A stretch of 64,000 nt of DNA. It comes from Trachythela sp. YZ-2020. Its lineage: Eukaryota; Cnidaria; Anthozoa; Malacalcyonacea; Clavulariidae. The notes beneath the pieces were generated by a model that worked only from the letters and a program-made list of their open reading frames with translations, searched no databases and was not told the origin of the DNA. Where the stretch lies: NCBI GenBank assembly GCA_016169945.1, contig JADLSH010000293.1, forward strand, positions 1,550,001-1,614,000, in the 5' to 3' direction. The position numbers and the translations under genes were made by a program. Positions 44,392 through 56,540 of this stretch are shown piece after piece; within the stretch, counting starts at the first letter, position 1; every line of letters begins with the position of its first letter.

Positions 44392-44595
44392 GTAAACGTC
44401 AGTTAATAGTCTAGTACGTTTGTAAGCTTGGTATATAGTGAGTAAAAGTTGTTCTCAAGCTTTATTACTCAGAAAATGCTGAGTCCCCGAGCGGGGATCG
44501 AACCCTCGACCTCTTAGTTTCTAGATAAGTCCGCTAACCAACTGCGCCACCAAGAACTCAGGTACTCGGGGAGAGGTTTTTCGCGATCTGGTTCG
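44392..44595 (-). mobile_element. tRNA-derived SINE, copy 2
   Basis: Minus strand: GGTGGCGCAGTTGGTTAGCG is a perfect A-box-type match and GAGGGTTCGATCCCCG is a perfect B box. The anticodon-loop position reads CTAGAAA, so the source may have been a Ser tRNA, which is tentative. The body is shared with 38200-38412. It starts CGAACCAGATCGCG at its 5' end. Confidence 0.85.
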
Positions 44596-45294
44596 ATTTT
44601 ATTATTGTGTATTCAGGTACGAAGCAGACATAACATCATTACTCGTCCTTTAGTTGCCCATCCGTGCGTATTTGTCACGCATTATTATAATTAAAATTAT
44701 AATTTTGTGCCTTTTTTCGGATCATTTTTCACGTCCTTTTATCACGCCTTATTCTCCCCGACCATGAATTTATCAGTTTTTGAATTTTTTAAATATTTCG
44801 TTCCCGGCTTTTCGCCTCTTTTTTCAGTATAATTTATCGTAACCTGGATTTCTGGCTGTATTTCAATTCATTCTTTCTCGACTTTTGAAGTATTTTTCAC
44901 GTTTTTTACTGCTGTTTAATCGACACAGAATGGAGCTTTAAGCAATGCAAAAATATTGTTTTCTATTTAGGTGTGGTAACACATGAAATAACAACTAAGA
45001 AAAGTTAGGTGGTCAACAAATTTCTGATTTCGTTTGTTGAAAATTTATATACTTAGAGGCTTTTGACTCAGACGTAGTGGAAACTTACTGATATAACTGC
45101 ATGCCTATATGCCATTTGAATAGTCTTAGTTTTAAACCGACTTTGAGGGTGTGCGATGATCCCCCCCTCGCCGGCATGTACTGATAACACAACAAATTTA
45201 GAACTAGCAAATCTAATCTGTTAAAATATTATTTGAAACGTATAAAGTAGCATTGCGATATTGAGGTTTTGTTCAAATCAGTTGTTCTGAATGG
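44596..45294. other. No gene seen
   Basis: T-rich; no recognisable exon or repeat. Confidence 0.4.
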
Positions 45295-45739
45295 TAAAAT
45301 ATCTAGTTAAAACTAATGTGTCTTAGCTTTCGACGTCTTCGACACTATCAGAGACAGTGTTAAGGAGTTGGAAAAGTGCCTTAATATATATGTCCTAGTC
45401 TAGATTAAAATTTGTGTAGTGTGATAAAGAGTTCAATTAGAATGAAAGGTCTAATAGTTCATTGCATTCATCCCGGGAGTTCATGGTTGGTTTGCTTTTG
45501 ATGATATGGATGGCTTTTGATGATATGGATGGCTTCTTTCAAACTTATAGATTTACTGTGTCGGGTTCGTCGCCCGCGATCAGACATTTTATTCTAATTG
45601 TACTGTTTTATCACACTCCACTAATTTTAATCTTTACTAGGACATATAATAAGGCATTTTCCATACTCTTAAACACTGTTTCTGTTGATGACGTAGACGA
45701 CGAAAGCTCAGACACATTAGGTTTTAACTAGGTATTTTA
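45295..45739. mobile_element. Foldback MITE, about 445 bp
   Basis: The left arm from TAAAATATCTAGTTAAAACT (45295) and right arm ending GTTTTAACTAGGTATTTTA (45739) are inverted over about 140 bp. They include TTAGCTTTCGACGTCTTCG against CGACGAAAGCTCAGACACA. A TGGATGGCTTTTGATGATAT duplication (45500-45530) sits in the loop. No TSD was fixed. Confidence 0.7.
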
Positions 45740-46424
45740 AATTAGGATTTCTATATATTTATATTACACGTTAGCTATTGGCCTCACTTGAACGAAACCT
45801 CATTCTTTGAAACGATACTAGATTTGAAACAATTCACATTGTCATTTGTTGTTTACGTAACATATTTTATGATGGCTTATTATCTTATCTGTCCTACTGG
45901 AAAGGTTTTGGACAGCGTGCGAACAAAATTAACTTTTTTTAAATATGAAAAGGACAACTGGCAATTTTATTATCAAGATCATTTAGGGCGTCTATTTTTT
46001 ATGATACACTTTGTTTCTCTAACTTCTAGTATTGCAGATCACTTCTTTATTGGGAAGTAGTAGCTAACTGTAGAGATCTTCTTTAGGATGCTCAAATTGT
46101 GCAGAGGTCCTGTATTATCTGAACACGGAGCCAATGAAATTGCCATCGACGAGGCTAACTTTGTTAACTGGTTAATTTTATTCCGGCAACAGAACATGCT
46201 TTATTAGACTGAATTCAAGCCACTGAAAGATACTGTGATAGACTACAAAATACATTCTAACAGCTAGGGTACAGTAAAATGGAATTGTAGCGGAATAAAT
46301 AGCTTGAGAAAGCAACAAAATTGAGGCGTTTCTTACCTGTGTTTATAAAATAACTGAAGTAAATAGAGCGCGCTGATTGGTCAATACCCATGCAGGATGA
46401 GAGAATCATCAGAATCATTTAAAA

Positions 46425-46625
46425 ATGTCGGGCGATAATAGTTCAACTTTTGACTTTGACAAAGAAAATAATGGCGAAAAAAGTAAACAGAGGTTCGTCT
46501 TAAAGTCGGATAAACAAGTTGACGAGTTGGTGGATAGCGTACAAGCAGAAAGCACAAAGCATAAAACAGTATACGCTGTTGTTAACGTTTTTTGGGAGAA
46601 TTGCAATGTACATCAAATATATTAA
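46425..46625 (+). CDS. Possible first exon, Crypton/DUF3504-like N-terminus
   Basis: The 66-residue frame begins ATG at 46425 after a GATTGGTCAATACC (CCAAT-type) stretch. It contains KQRFVLKSDKQVDELVDS followed by STKHKTVYAVVNVFWENC. A pattern of the type RF..S...V.EL......ST......AV.VF..W is seen at the N-terminus of Crypton-derived tyrosine-recombinase-like (DUF3504) proteins. That resemblance is from memory and weak. No further exon was found nearby, and the hairpin element at 46668-46845 follows. It could be a solo exon, a remnant or chance. Confidence 0.3.
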   Translation: MSGDNSSTFDFDKENNGEKSKQRFVLKSDKQVDELVDSVQAESTKHKTVYAVVNVFWENCNVHQIY

Positions 46626-46667
46626 TAAACCTTTTTTTATGTTTCTGTGTGGTTATTTTATAAAACA

Positions 46668-46845
46668 AATACCGCATTCATTTCCGTGCATGATTCTCTG
46701 TTTCTTACACTTGGGATGTTGCTCGACTTTCGTAAAGCTAAAAAAAACTCGCCTATCGGCTCGTTTTTTTTACGCTTTTCGAAAGTCTCGCAACAACCCG
46801 CGTGTAAGAAACAGAGAATCATGCACGGAAATCAATACGGTATTC
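46668..46845. repeat. Near-perfect palindrome with 30-bp exact arms
   Basis: 46681-46710 and 46802-46831 are exact reverse complements over 30 bp (core GCATGATTCTCTG / CAGAGAATCATGC). Homology continues outward (AATACCGCATT / AATACGGTATT) and inward (GGGATGTTGCTCGACTTTCG / CGAAAGTCTCGCAACAACCC). It probably is a short hairpin MITE and would extrude readily as a cruciform. Confidence 0.85.
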
Positions 46846-47029
46846 CTTTAATGATATATAAATCAAGAGAAATTTGACATTGAAATTCTGAGATAATGGA
46901 ATTGCGCATGCGCATTTTGTGTTTCATTCACTTTCCACAAGCTATAATTTCTCAACAACGCGGCCTATTTTGTATCGAAATAGCATTTTTCTCCCTTTTA
47001 GAAATACTTTTCAGTGAAAAAGTCCGTTT

Positions 47030-47560
47030 CCCGCATGTATGTATGTGTATGTATGAACTTTTATTTGAAGGTACTAGCCTGATCAACGTATCGTTGGTTT
47101 CCATGCCATGAGGGGCATAAGATATAGAAATAGACTTATACAACCCTCGATACTAACAAAATTACACATTAACTAACTATACAAAAAAAGAACTAAATAA
47201 GTTGAAACTCTATTTCCGGGTATATTTGGCGTTACTATAATTGACGTTATATTATTATGATAGTAATATTCGTCTTAAACAAGTACTGATTGAGATGTTT
47301 TGGCTTTCTGAGGAAGGCTATTCCAAAAATTTTCCCCGCTGTATTTAAAATTATTTTTAAGGATTTTCCTCTCTGTTTTCGGAAAGCTAAATCTGTATTG
47401 CTATTTTCAAATTTATAGTTGTGAAATTTCTGGTAAATTTTTATATATATATATAGAGAAAGAATATTAGTGTCGTAAAATTGATCCGTTAGGTACACCG
47501 CAAATATTTTTTTATAAGATGATATACGGTCTTTGGTTATGCAAACGTGTTGTCGGTTTG
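47030..47560 (-). pseudogene. LINE 3' remnant with (CATA)n tail
   Basis: On the minus strand, FPKTERKILKNNFKYSGENF and WNSLPQKAKTSQSVLV end at a stop near 47270. This is the WNSLP block that closes many CR1/L2-type ORF2 proteins. About 170 bp further comes a tail CAAATAAAAGTTCATACATAC (trimmed: AAATAAAAG then CATA repeats) at 47030-47070. The C-terminal frame is intact over about 45 codons. Everything 5' is lost. Confidence 0.75.
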
Positions 47561-48096
47561 CTGTATAAGCCTTTTTTATGGCAATTTAGTTTAATATTCA
47601 AAACAAAGGCTTTAGGAATATCCAGGCAGTGAAACAACGCCGTTCTATATACCATTATATAGGACGCATTTCCATATCATTTATCGCAAATTTCTATCAG
47701 TGTGGTCAAAGTTGAATTCTTAGGAAAATCCTGACTGATATTTGGACAACAGCGAGTTATCAGAAAGTGGAAGAACGAAGATGGCGGATGTTATTTTTTG
47801 AGCTGCGATATATTTTTATTATTTTATTGAAATAAAACGGTATTTCTTTAAAAAAAACACCACATTTTAAAGTTTTTATATCTATAAACACTTTGTGCCG
47901 GTTTCTTTGCGAAAAATAGTAATTGAAGCGAAACATTTGGACTTTGGTGCGTTTCGGTTGAACTGGCTAAAGAAAGCAGCAGTTGTAACTTGGCCGAAAG
48001 CTTAAATACATTTAATATGTGGATGTGAACTCCAGAGATCTAGCCAATTTGAAATACGATGGTAATCGTGTTAAATGTACTGACTGTCTGGACTGA
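47561..48096. other. No gene; region upstream of the coiled-coil frame
   Basis: T-rich and then A-rich sequence. AAGATGGCGG at 47776-47785 is a YY1-like motif, which could mark a promoter. I cannot show one. Confidence 0.3.
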
Positions 48097-48968
48097 TTGA
48101 TGTCTTCTATAAATCAATGTGGTTTCTCGCCTGGCGGTAGTTGTAAGCGCTTTAATTGCACAAATTTTGACCTTCTTGTGAATTGGTATTATGGAAAACA
48201 AAACACTATGCTGTTTCAAGGAAAGGATGGTAATCTGTTACGAGAAAAATGCATAGAGTTTTGTCAAGAACGAGAAGCGGTTAAATTGCAACAAACGCCT
48301 CTCGAGGGGAATTGTAAAAAATCTGAAAATAATAATGATCGGACCGATCTTGAAGCAACAGTTATTGCTGCTCCTGAATCTGACAACCAAGCAGAATTTG
48401 CTAGCGTAACAACAAATGGCTGTCAATGCCTCTGCGGCGTGTATGCTGCTGAATTGGAGGGCATAAAAGTAGATATATTTTTTCTGCAAAGCCTTATTGA
48501 CCCATTCGAAAACCATCAGACGGATAAGATTGGAGATTACAAGGACGAAATTAGCAGGTTAAACACCGAACTTTTTCAAAACTTGAAGCAGACATGTGTT
48601 TTGTCCTGAAATAAATAAATTTGGAGGTGGAGGAATTCACAAACACAATTAAATCCCTCGAGAAGCAAATTATTGCTGGTGAGAAAATAAATGAAGCTCT
48701 TAAAGCCGAAATTACGGAACTTACAAACGCTACAAAATTTCTAGCAAGTCATAACCTTAACAGTCAACGAATTGATACTTCTCCTAAATCAGCACTAAAT
48801 GAAAATATTTCGAATCTGTACGAGAGCTCGTCTAATTCAAACAAATTATGTATAAATAGGTCAACTATTAACTCAAACACCAGAACGCTATTGAAAGGAC
48901 AAATTCATATCCTTTCGGGTGAGTATTTCGAAGCAGTTCAAAAAAATGCCATTAGTAATAACAAATAA
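48097..48968 (+). pseudogene. Broken coiled-coil reading frames, function unknown
   Basis: Frame 1 (48097-48609, 170 codons) is Cys-rich at the start (CGFSPGGSCKRFNC) and has DYKDEISRLNTEL near its end. Frame 2 (48621-48968) continues with EEFTNTIKSLEKQIIAGEKINEALKAEI (trimmed here in reading: LEKQI..NEALKAEITEL), a heptad-like coiled coil, then an Asn/Ser-rich tail and HILSGEYFEAVQKN. A third frame between them (SKLEADMCFVLK, then a stop) shows that they were one protein, broken by a frameshift near 48580 and a stop. It may be a retroelement ORF1-type protein or a host gene remnant. I recognise no family. Confidence 0.45.
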
Positions 48969-49769
48969 CATAATGTCCGATTTAGAATTTCTTCAGAGTA
49001 ATAAACGAAAGGCGCCTCATAGTCGGCCGGCCAAGCTATCGAACGGTGCAAGTTGATGGCAACTTCGTGTTAGAAGCTGGCAACAAACATATTCATACTC
49101 AGATAGATGTAGGGAATAAGGTTTGAGTTGTTGCCAAGCCGACAAATGAATTTTTAAGTCAAAAATCGAGAGTTTTTAGGCCGCCTTCCCGCAACGTCGC
49201 GGCAACTAAACTTCAAACGATTGCCGAAAATTACGTGGCTATGCTACAAGTTTCTTTGCTCTGATCGGTCATTAATAACGTTCGCTTAATTAGTCGACCA
49301 ATGAGCGAACCTAAGAGTGTGTGCACTTCCGGTTTTTGTATTCACGACATGAACAAACTGCGAAGATCGAGGGAATAACTTGCAAAATTTTATGATTTCA
49401 GCGATATTTAGGTAACTTTTTTCATGTTAAAGCCATTTATTATATAAACATAAGTGTTATATAGAGTTTTATGCCACTGAGAAAAATCGTATTTAAACAC
49501 ACGTAAAAAATACGATATTCCAACAACACAAGCTTCTTCCTCGCACGAAATTTTGGTGCGGAATCATACATCCCGAAGTACGTTCGAGAGAAAACAAAAC
49601 TAGATAATTATAGCATTATAGCTGTTGTAGACTGTAGTGGATTGTGGGTCTGTACCATGGTCTATACGCACATGCTATAAAATCGGCGGGTACGCGTAGA
49701 GACGAAATAAGAGACGAAATTTACATAATATTTCAGTAAATTTTCAGTCGATTTGGTGGATTACAATTG
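48969..49769. other. No gene seen
   Basis: No exon or repeat is recognised. Confidence 0.4.
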
Positions 49770-50895
49770 CTATTCGTCAAAGTGATAAATCTTGCGGTCA
49801 AACCAACAGTTTTGAACTGGATAACAGACTTCCTCAGAGATAGATCACAAAGAGTTAAACTAAATAATAACTGTTCTCTGATTGGTTGAAAGTGCCTGCT
49901 GGGGTGCCCCAAGGGACAAGGCTGGGGCCTTGGCTTTTTCTTGCAATGATAAATTACCTAACTATACCAGATGCACCCCCCGCATGTATATGTAAATTTG
50001 ATGATGACATCACGACTTCAGAGGTTGTTCCATCAAATGGGAGCAGCCTTATTCAAGAAAATCTTCAACATATTTCAAATTGGTCTAAAAATACTCTTTT
50101 TCAGCTTCATCCAAAAAAGTGTAAAGAACTGTCTATTTCTTTTAAGAAACAATGTAGAAATGACTCTGTAGAAATCGATGGCCATCCAATATCCCAACTG
50201 AAAGAGTATCTAGTGCAAAAATTTTGGGAGTTACAATCAGGGATGATTTAAAATGGATCGATCACGTTGATATAATCACTAATAAAGCCTCTAAACGTCT
50301 GTACTTACCTAAGCAGCTTAAACGTGCCGATGTTAACCTTGATGATTTTACTGTTCTTGCATTAGATCAGTTCATGAATACACTTGTCAATTATTTAATT
50401 CACAGTAGTCTTCCTAGATATTTGTCTGGTGAAATCGAACGTATACAGAAAAGAGCTAGGCATATTATTTTAGCTGGAAATTCCTTTTCTATTGCTCTCA
50501 CAAAGACTGGACTTGCATCACTTTACGCGAGAAGAGAATCCTTACGTAACAATCTATTTAATGAAATTGTTAATAATAACGAACATAAACTTGCATCTTT
50601 ATTACCAGCCGAATCGAACTATTATACTAGTCGATTAAGCACGAAGAGATCTTTTGAACTAACTGAGATACGTTCAAATCGTTTTAAGAACTCTTTTATT
50701 ATGCATTATGCAGCTAATCATGTTAAATAATTCCTGTAAATAGTTTTAATTATTAGTTTAATTAAATGTAGATTTTTATAGTAACTATATATACTAATTT
50801 TACCAAATTGTTTTTAATATACACATGTAAATCAGTCTATGACTTCAGGATGTTGTATTTAATATACCATTTATCTATCTGTCTTTATCTATTCG
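49770..50895 (+). pseudogene. LINE C remnant: RT palm to C-terminus
   Basis: It starts inside RT (PTVLNWITDFLRDRSQRVKL, about 49805). After a frame change come VPAGVPQGTRLGPWLFLAMI (motif B) and CKFDDDITTSEVV (motif C, FDDD), then LHPKKCKELSISF. A second frame change at about 50215 leads into KILGVTIRDDLKWIDHV and the thumb/C-terminal half to a stop at 50728-50730. The 3' UTR ends in a TATC/TCTG-type microsatellite tail at 50865-50895. It is close in sequence style to LINE A and the 6.4-kb LINE (ITTSEV against TTASET/TTLSEV), so probably one clade. Confidence 0.85.
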
Positions 50896-51132
50896 TACGT
50901 CTGCTTAAAAACAGATCTCTCGGGTATTTTACTTAATGGGTGTAATCGAAATTGGCCGAGAGATCGCCTATCGTCCGATTCATCAATTGGTAATGGCTAA
51001 GCCTTCTTCCATATACGGCCATCTCTGGGATGATTCAATTTGGACAGGAAATATATTGGCAAAAATACAAAACACCTCTTGAACAAGCTTCATACCAAAT
51101 AAATTGAGGGCTCTTATCCTAATTCAAAGTTG
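50896..51132. other. No gene seen
   Basis: No feature is recognised. Confidence 0.35.
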
Positions 51133-52376
51133 ACTAGAAATACATGCATGCAGCAACCCCTCGCCACAGCTAAACAACGACATTTTCCAACATTATACTA
51201 AGCTTTTTTGTTGCAAAATCTGCGATGCAAAACGCAGGAAAGAGGCCGTTGCACCAGCAGTCTTTCTGCTGGAAATGGGATTCGGTAAATCAGTGGTAAA
51301 TCGGTAAATACGTGTTTGGTATCTTCAATTCAGGCATAATTTTTGCTAAAAAACGGAATTGAATTATCTACCCCCCACCCCCCTCCTCCATTTATGACGC
51401 ACTCAAAGGACAGCGTCATATAAGTGAACTTCTTGACATAAGTGTTTTCGTTCATTTCAAATGAGTTTGAAGGAAAACAATACTCTAATAGCTTGAAAGG
51501 AAAACTGTAAAGGAAACCGGGAAATATATATACATGGTTTCTTGAAAGATACGCAACGGAAATATTTCTTAAGTAGTGGAAGCACTGTAGTCATAGCAAC
51601 ACTGACACAAAATAATACAATTTTTTAGCGTACAAAACAGGATACAAATCGGCCAAAAATAATTAAAAAATAGTTGTTTTAGCTATAGAATTCCCGAATT
51701 TATGATGTAGGTATGTTATTATTCGTTATATGAGCTTTAAACTAATGTAAAATTCAACATTCCGTTCAAATATAACGTTTCGAAATGTTCACAAAACTAA
51801 ACTGCATTTTACCGATAAAAATTCCTTTTTGAATTGAAATCAGTTTATAATAAGATATAAGCGTAAAAATTATTTCGTTCTCCTTTTAATTTAGACCTTT
51901 TTCATCATATAAAATATACGATACTTTAAACGTAAATAAATGAAAAACTATATATATAAAGCAGGAGTTTTTAGAACAAAAACACATCAACACTTTTATT
52001 GTTTTAATAATATAACAAACCTGCCTCTATATATTTTACTTTTTTTCGTTCAGGTGACGCTTGGACTCTTCTTATCTTTTTTGCTAAAGTTAAAGCGATA
52101 AGATCCGTCCCACAGACACAGCTCTTCCAATAAAGTTCCAAAAGCGACATTTTATAATTCAGACTTTCTCAATTTTTTTTATAATCTCACTCACTCCACT
52201 CCTGACAATCTGCCATACTTTTGAGATCAGTGAGATGACCACCCACCAACCTTGAACCACGCGCCCGCGATTATTGATGAACTTTAGATCTCCCTTGGAT
52301 TTCCCTTTTTCCGGGTGTGATAAATAACCGAGCGGAATTAGTACCCTCGCCCGGGCTATCGCCCGGCTCGGGGATA
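51133..52376 (-). repeat. Repeat R1, copy 1 (about 1.24 kb)
   Basis: Shares order and sequence with 61418-62611: ACTAGAAATACATGC at one end, blocks such as CGCACTCAAAGG, then GATGAACTTTA, and an end AATTAGTACCCTCGCCCGGG plus CTATCGCCCGG. The GC-rich end (GCCCGGGCTATCGCCCGGC, 52345-52370) can form a hairpin. On the minus strand an ATG at 52150 opens 33 codons (SLFGTLLEELCLWDGSYRF) near that end. Copy 2 keeps SLFGT but then diverges. It may be one end of a DNA transposon with its first exon. Confidence 0.6.
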
Positions 52377-54400
52377 ACCGGTTGAAGGTATGAGAAAAGT
52401 TTGGTGCTTTTATCCGATCAGTAACAGTTACTCGTTAAGCCACCTGACTAAATGCCTTCGTATCGAGAGCAAAGGCGGTGTTATATCTATATCTGTCTGA
52501 GATATTGAGTTTGATTCCCGGTAAAACATTTTCACATTGTTAATTTTTGTACAAATCATGTTGGAGCCACCTACATTATGGAATAATAGGATCAAAGTGA
52601 TCAAGTAGAGATTGCTTAAATCATTCTCGTTCGAAATGGCAGAAATTTCAAGACTACAATTCCAATGAACTTTCTAGGTAAAGACCGCGAAATTTCCAGA
52701 AATAATATGGGTTTCAGCCCCTCCCCAAATAGACATTGATTTAAAAAATGTTACAGTTGACAATAACATTGGGTGCTCCCCTTTCACTACCGTCCTGGAT
52801 TAACCACCGGAAATACATAAACATCATTGGCAGGACTGTCTAGCATTTAACAAGACTTCGACTGATCAAATATACGAGGTTAATGCTTCATTACCAAATC
52901 CTTCGCTAAAATGTTGTTATCCTAAAAGACGTATATTGAAATGAACTATTCAAGTATGCTGTATTCTTTGCAGTTTATCAGTATTTGAACCAATATTCCT
53001 CTTCTACAAATTCCTGGATGTTTCTCACGGTCACCAGAAAAAAAACATTATTTAGCATAAAAGCATGATCATTTAAAATTAACAACTTTTTGCATCAATC
53101 GATACCTTCTATCTACAGGCAACAATAATAGAACTTTAACATCAGGGCAATAATTTTTTATATGCGCCTTTTATTGCGCCTTCTTTTTTTGCATCTTTTC
53201 CCGCTTTTTAATTTTTCTCAAGTTGTATGTCCCAATAAACACAAGCTTGACTCTTTTTCGAAGATGTTCATGTTGTCGTGGATTCGTTTTTACTCATTTC
53301 GTTTTGATTAAAGAACCGAAAAAAATTCATAGAGAAAGTTTCAATATTACATTTCAATGAATTTAATACGTTCTGAATGGCATAGAAAACATTATTTATA
53401 AAATTCATGTTTTGTATTGCGAAAAGTGTTCAATAATTCAATATTTCATGCAATTAGTTATTTTAGAAAAATAACAATATACCTCGTGGGTTGGCATCAG
53501 TTCGTTCGATTATGCCTTTATCTCTTATTTCAAAATTTTTTTGTATGTTACAAGAAGCGATTTAAAATCTTGACATTTTTTTTCTCAACAATAGAAATAA
53601 CATACACCCTAGATCTCGGGGCTTATGTTCATTCGTAAGAATTTTTTTAATTGGCTTTATGCATGGAGGGCTTATAAATGGATGCAATTTTGTGTTAGTG
53701 GAAATTATTATAGCTATACACAGTGAATTAAGTCGTCGAAATGAACACATAACAGAATAAACACATTCTATATTTTGCTGCAATCATTTTTAGATCTATT
53801 AATTGGAGAACGAAAATTTTGCGAGACTAACCCATTCCACATGAAATTATTGCCAATCGCTTGCTTCCAACAAAATCACCAATATACTAATTGGCGATTC
53901 TGCACCGTATTTACTCCGAAATTGTCATTCAAAAATGCTTATATTTGACAAAAAAGAACATGAAAAGACGCAAAAAATCGAAATTTCTTGGTCAATACTT
54001 AAAACATGCAGTTATAGTCAACGTTATTTTAAAACACAAAAATGGTTAGGAAAATTCATTTTGGTACCTGTTGCAACAGCAGCCCAATAGCGGTTGAGAA
54101 TAATGTTACTTTAAAAAGACTGTCGAGTTTTAAAGAGTCTTACGACAATAGTTATGTGTTTACCACGTCAAACCGTAATAATACTTGGAATTTAGACCAG
54201 TTTCCACCACGAAAGATGCCTTGTGTTTGAACAGTAGAACCTTATATATAGAAATATATTTTGCAGTTACATCTTTTTGTAAAGAAACTCAAAACTTTAT
54301 CACCTTGACTCATCGAATACTACATTGCAATGTACTAACTAAAAGTTGTGCGTCTCAACCAGTTAAGCTTTATTAAGGGATAAGAAAAACCTAATTTGCA
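52377..54400. other. Long stretch without recognisable genes
   Basis: Short reading frames at 53417-53638, 53562-53783, 54042-54230 and 54185-54376 show no domain, splice context or repeat homology that I can support. The sequence is AT-rich. Confidence 0.4.
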
Positions 54401-54519
54401 TCACAGTGAAACACGTTTGATTCTATTCTGCCAAGCACAAGACAATATTATTCACTTGATATACCATTGCCATAATACGAAAAATATAGACTGATGATAT
54501 AAAGTAAACCCTGCACCCA

Positions 54520-55118
54520 ACACTGCACCCACACCACGTTATTTAGAGATTCCTTCTTCAACCGTCTAGTGCCACTCTGGAACAATCTACCGGCTAATAT
54601 AAGACAATATACTTCCTTATCAATATTCAAAACGGAACTTTGTTTATTCTACAGCGCAAGACTTGGGAACAGCTTTGACACTGAACGAATAAGAACATGG
54701 AAAACTGTATGCCCTAAATGCAGGGCCGTTAGGGAGATTAATTGTTGCTAAGCTAATTAGCCCTTTCACCGCTGGGATCCCGTGTGGGGTTGACATGGCG
54801 GATTTAGGGGGGGGCTGTATAATTACTTTACGGTTGAGTAAATCTCTTTAACTTTGTGCTGTTTAATGATGCATGTGGTCCTTGCCGAGTCGGGGCTCAT
54901 TCATTTTTCACCTTTTTTCCATTTTATTAATTCCTTTAACTTTCAAGTTGTATTGTTATGTTTGCCAAGGGGCTAACCTCGCTGGGACTTCGATCTCGTT
55001 CGTTAGCTCTTCGTCAAGTTACTCAAAATTTTTGTGAATATTTTCACTCCATGTTATTCATATGTACTTCAATGTTGTTTGTAATTACCTTGATGAAAGT
55101 TTCTAAATAAATAAATAA
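54520..55118 (+). pseudogene. LINE 3' remnant with AAATAAATAAATAA tail
   Basis: The plus-strand frame TTLFRDSFFNRLVPLWNNLP then ANIRQYTSLSIFKTELCLF is the characteristic C-terminal block of CR1/L2-like ORF2. It ends at a stop near 54751 with a Cys-containing tail (VCPKCRAVREINCC). A 3' UTR of about 340 bp follows, to the tail TTTCTAAATAAATAAATAAC at 55099-55118. All upstream ORF2 is missing. Confidence 0.75.
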
Positions 55119-55914
55119 CTAAACACAGAATAATGAATACAGAACTTGGTTCATTAGACGAGGTTTTGCAACCATTGTTTAGTTGCTGTTCTTATTAACC
55201 CCATGCCCACCGAGCCAGGCTGAAAATTTAGCTATAGATAATTGGCTATGTTAACAAAAATTAGTATTGTGTTGTGTTTGTCAAAGTGCCAAATGCATGA
55301 TTTCTCTAGCAATTACATGAATAGATTGAAACATGCCACTGTCCACATAATTTATAAAGTTTTTCCCAGGCAACTGCCTTGGTATAGGTCCAGTTGACTT
55401 ATCAATATCTAACAGCTGGCTTTTGGGTATGTCAGTTTAATGGGAAGGGGATTCGTCAAGATAAGGTATATCGTTTGAGTTGCTTATAAGCAGATTAGTG
55501 CCATCCATAGTGTTAAAATATTTTACAACAGGGGATTTATAAACAAACACATGTCAAGCATTGCTGGGATTTTGTGAAGAAAATAATCTCCTGTGCAACA
55601 TTGGTAGAGTAAAAAATAAGACCAGGCTGACTATCAGCATTGAATCAGCAGATGGGAAGAAACAGAACATGTAAGATAAAGGACAAAAGGATGGGAAAAT
55701 TATTTTCATCTGGCATTTTTATAATTCAATAAGTAATATATATTTGTAGGCCACATACTGTAGTACATCTGCTAAGCAAGTTTAGGTAACTAAAGTTGTG
55801 CTACTTAGCAACAATTATTTCAAAACAGACAAGGTCGGTCATGGACCCATATCCATACCATACAAGTAATTATGCATTACTAACATCATTACCTTATCCA
55901 GTATGCACTATCTT
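55119..55914. other. No gene seen
   Basis: No exon or repeat is recognised. Confidence 0.4.
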
Positions 55915-56540
55915 TATGAATTGTGGACGAAGTAGCTCAATGGTCTGTTAGGAATAGAATGCAGCTAAATTCTGATAAGTTTGAAGAGCTGCGGATTTCG
56001 TTTTCGAAAAAAAATCAGAACTTTTCTCCGATATGGATAAATGGAAAATAAATCGAGCCAGTTATCAATGTGAGATTATTAGGCATTACCTTGAGCAACA
56101 ATTTGAAATGGAACGCACATATGAATGTATTTTTTTAATACAACTTAAAATGGCTACCCTTTCTTAAAAAAAAATTAAATTACATGTATAAGATATATGA
56201 TAGATTATGGAGTACCCCCGTATTGCACTACGCGTTGCAAAATATTTAGTGAACGATTTAGAGAAGGTCCAAAAAAGAGCATTGTCTGTAACAATCTTGA
56301 AATGGAACGATTACATATCCATCATCTACGAATCTGAAAATACCTCTTTAGCAGAATAGAACATAACGAAAACCATCGCCTTAGGAGTCTCTTACCTCCT
56401 AGACGAGAACTCCATGATTATAGTCTTAGAAACGCGATGTCCTACAATCTACAACGGAAGACTAGTCGCTTTAGGAACACATTTTTTGTTTCATCAGTCT
56501 GTTAGTTCGGTATAACATATTATAAGAGTTTAAATAAATT
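55915..56540 (+). pseudogene. Heavily decayed LINE fragment
   Basis: Translated piecewise: VDEVAQWSVRNRMQLNSDKF and EELRISFSKK (the post-YxDD N..KLN.xK block), then NVRLLGITLSNNLKWNAHM, then fragments of the thumb (VLHYALQN) with many stops and frame changes. The 3' side ends near TTTAAATAAATTCAAATAAG. It belongs to the same LINE style as A to C but is much older. Confidence 0.65.

Noticed and set aside
44455..44560. Functional tRNA gene on the minus strand
   Set aside because: Promoter boxes are intact, but no acceptor stem closes around them and the sequence continues into the SINE body.
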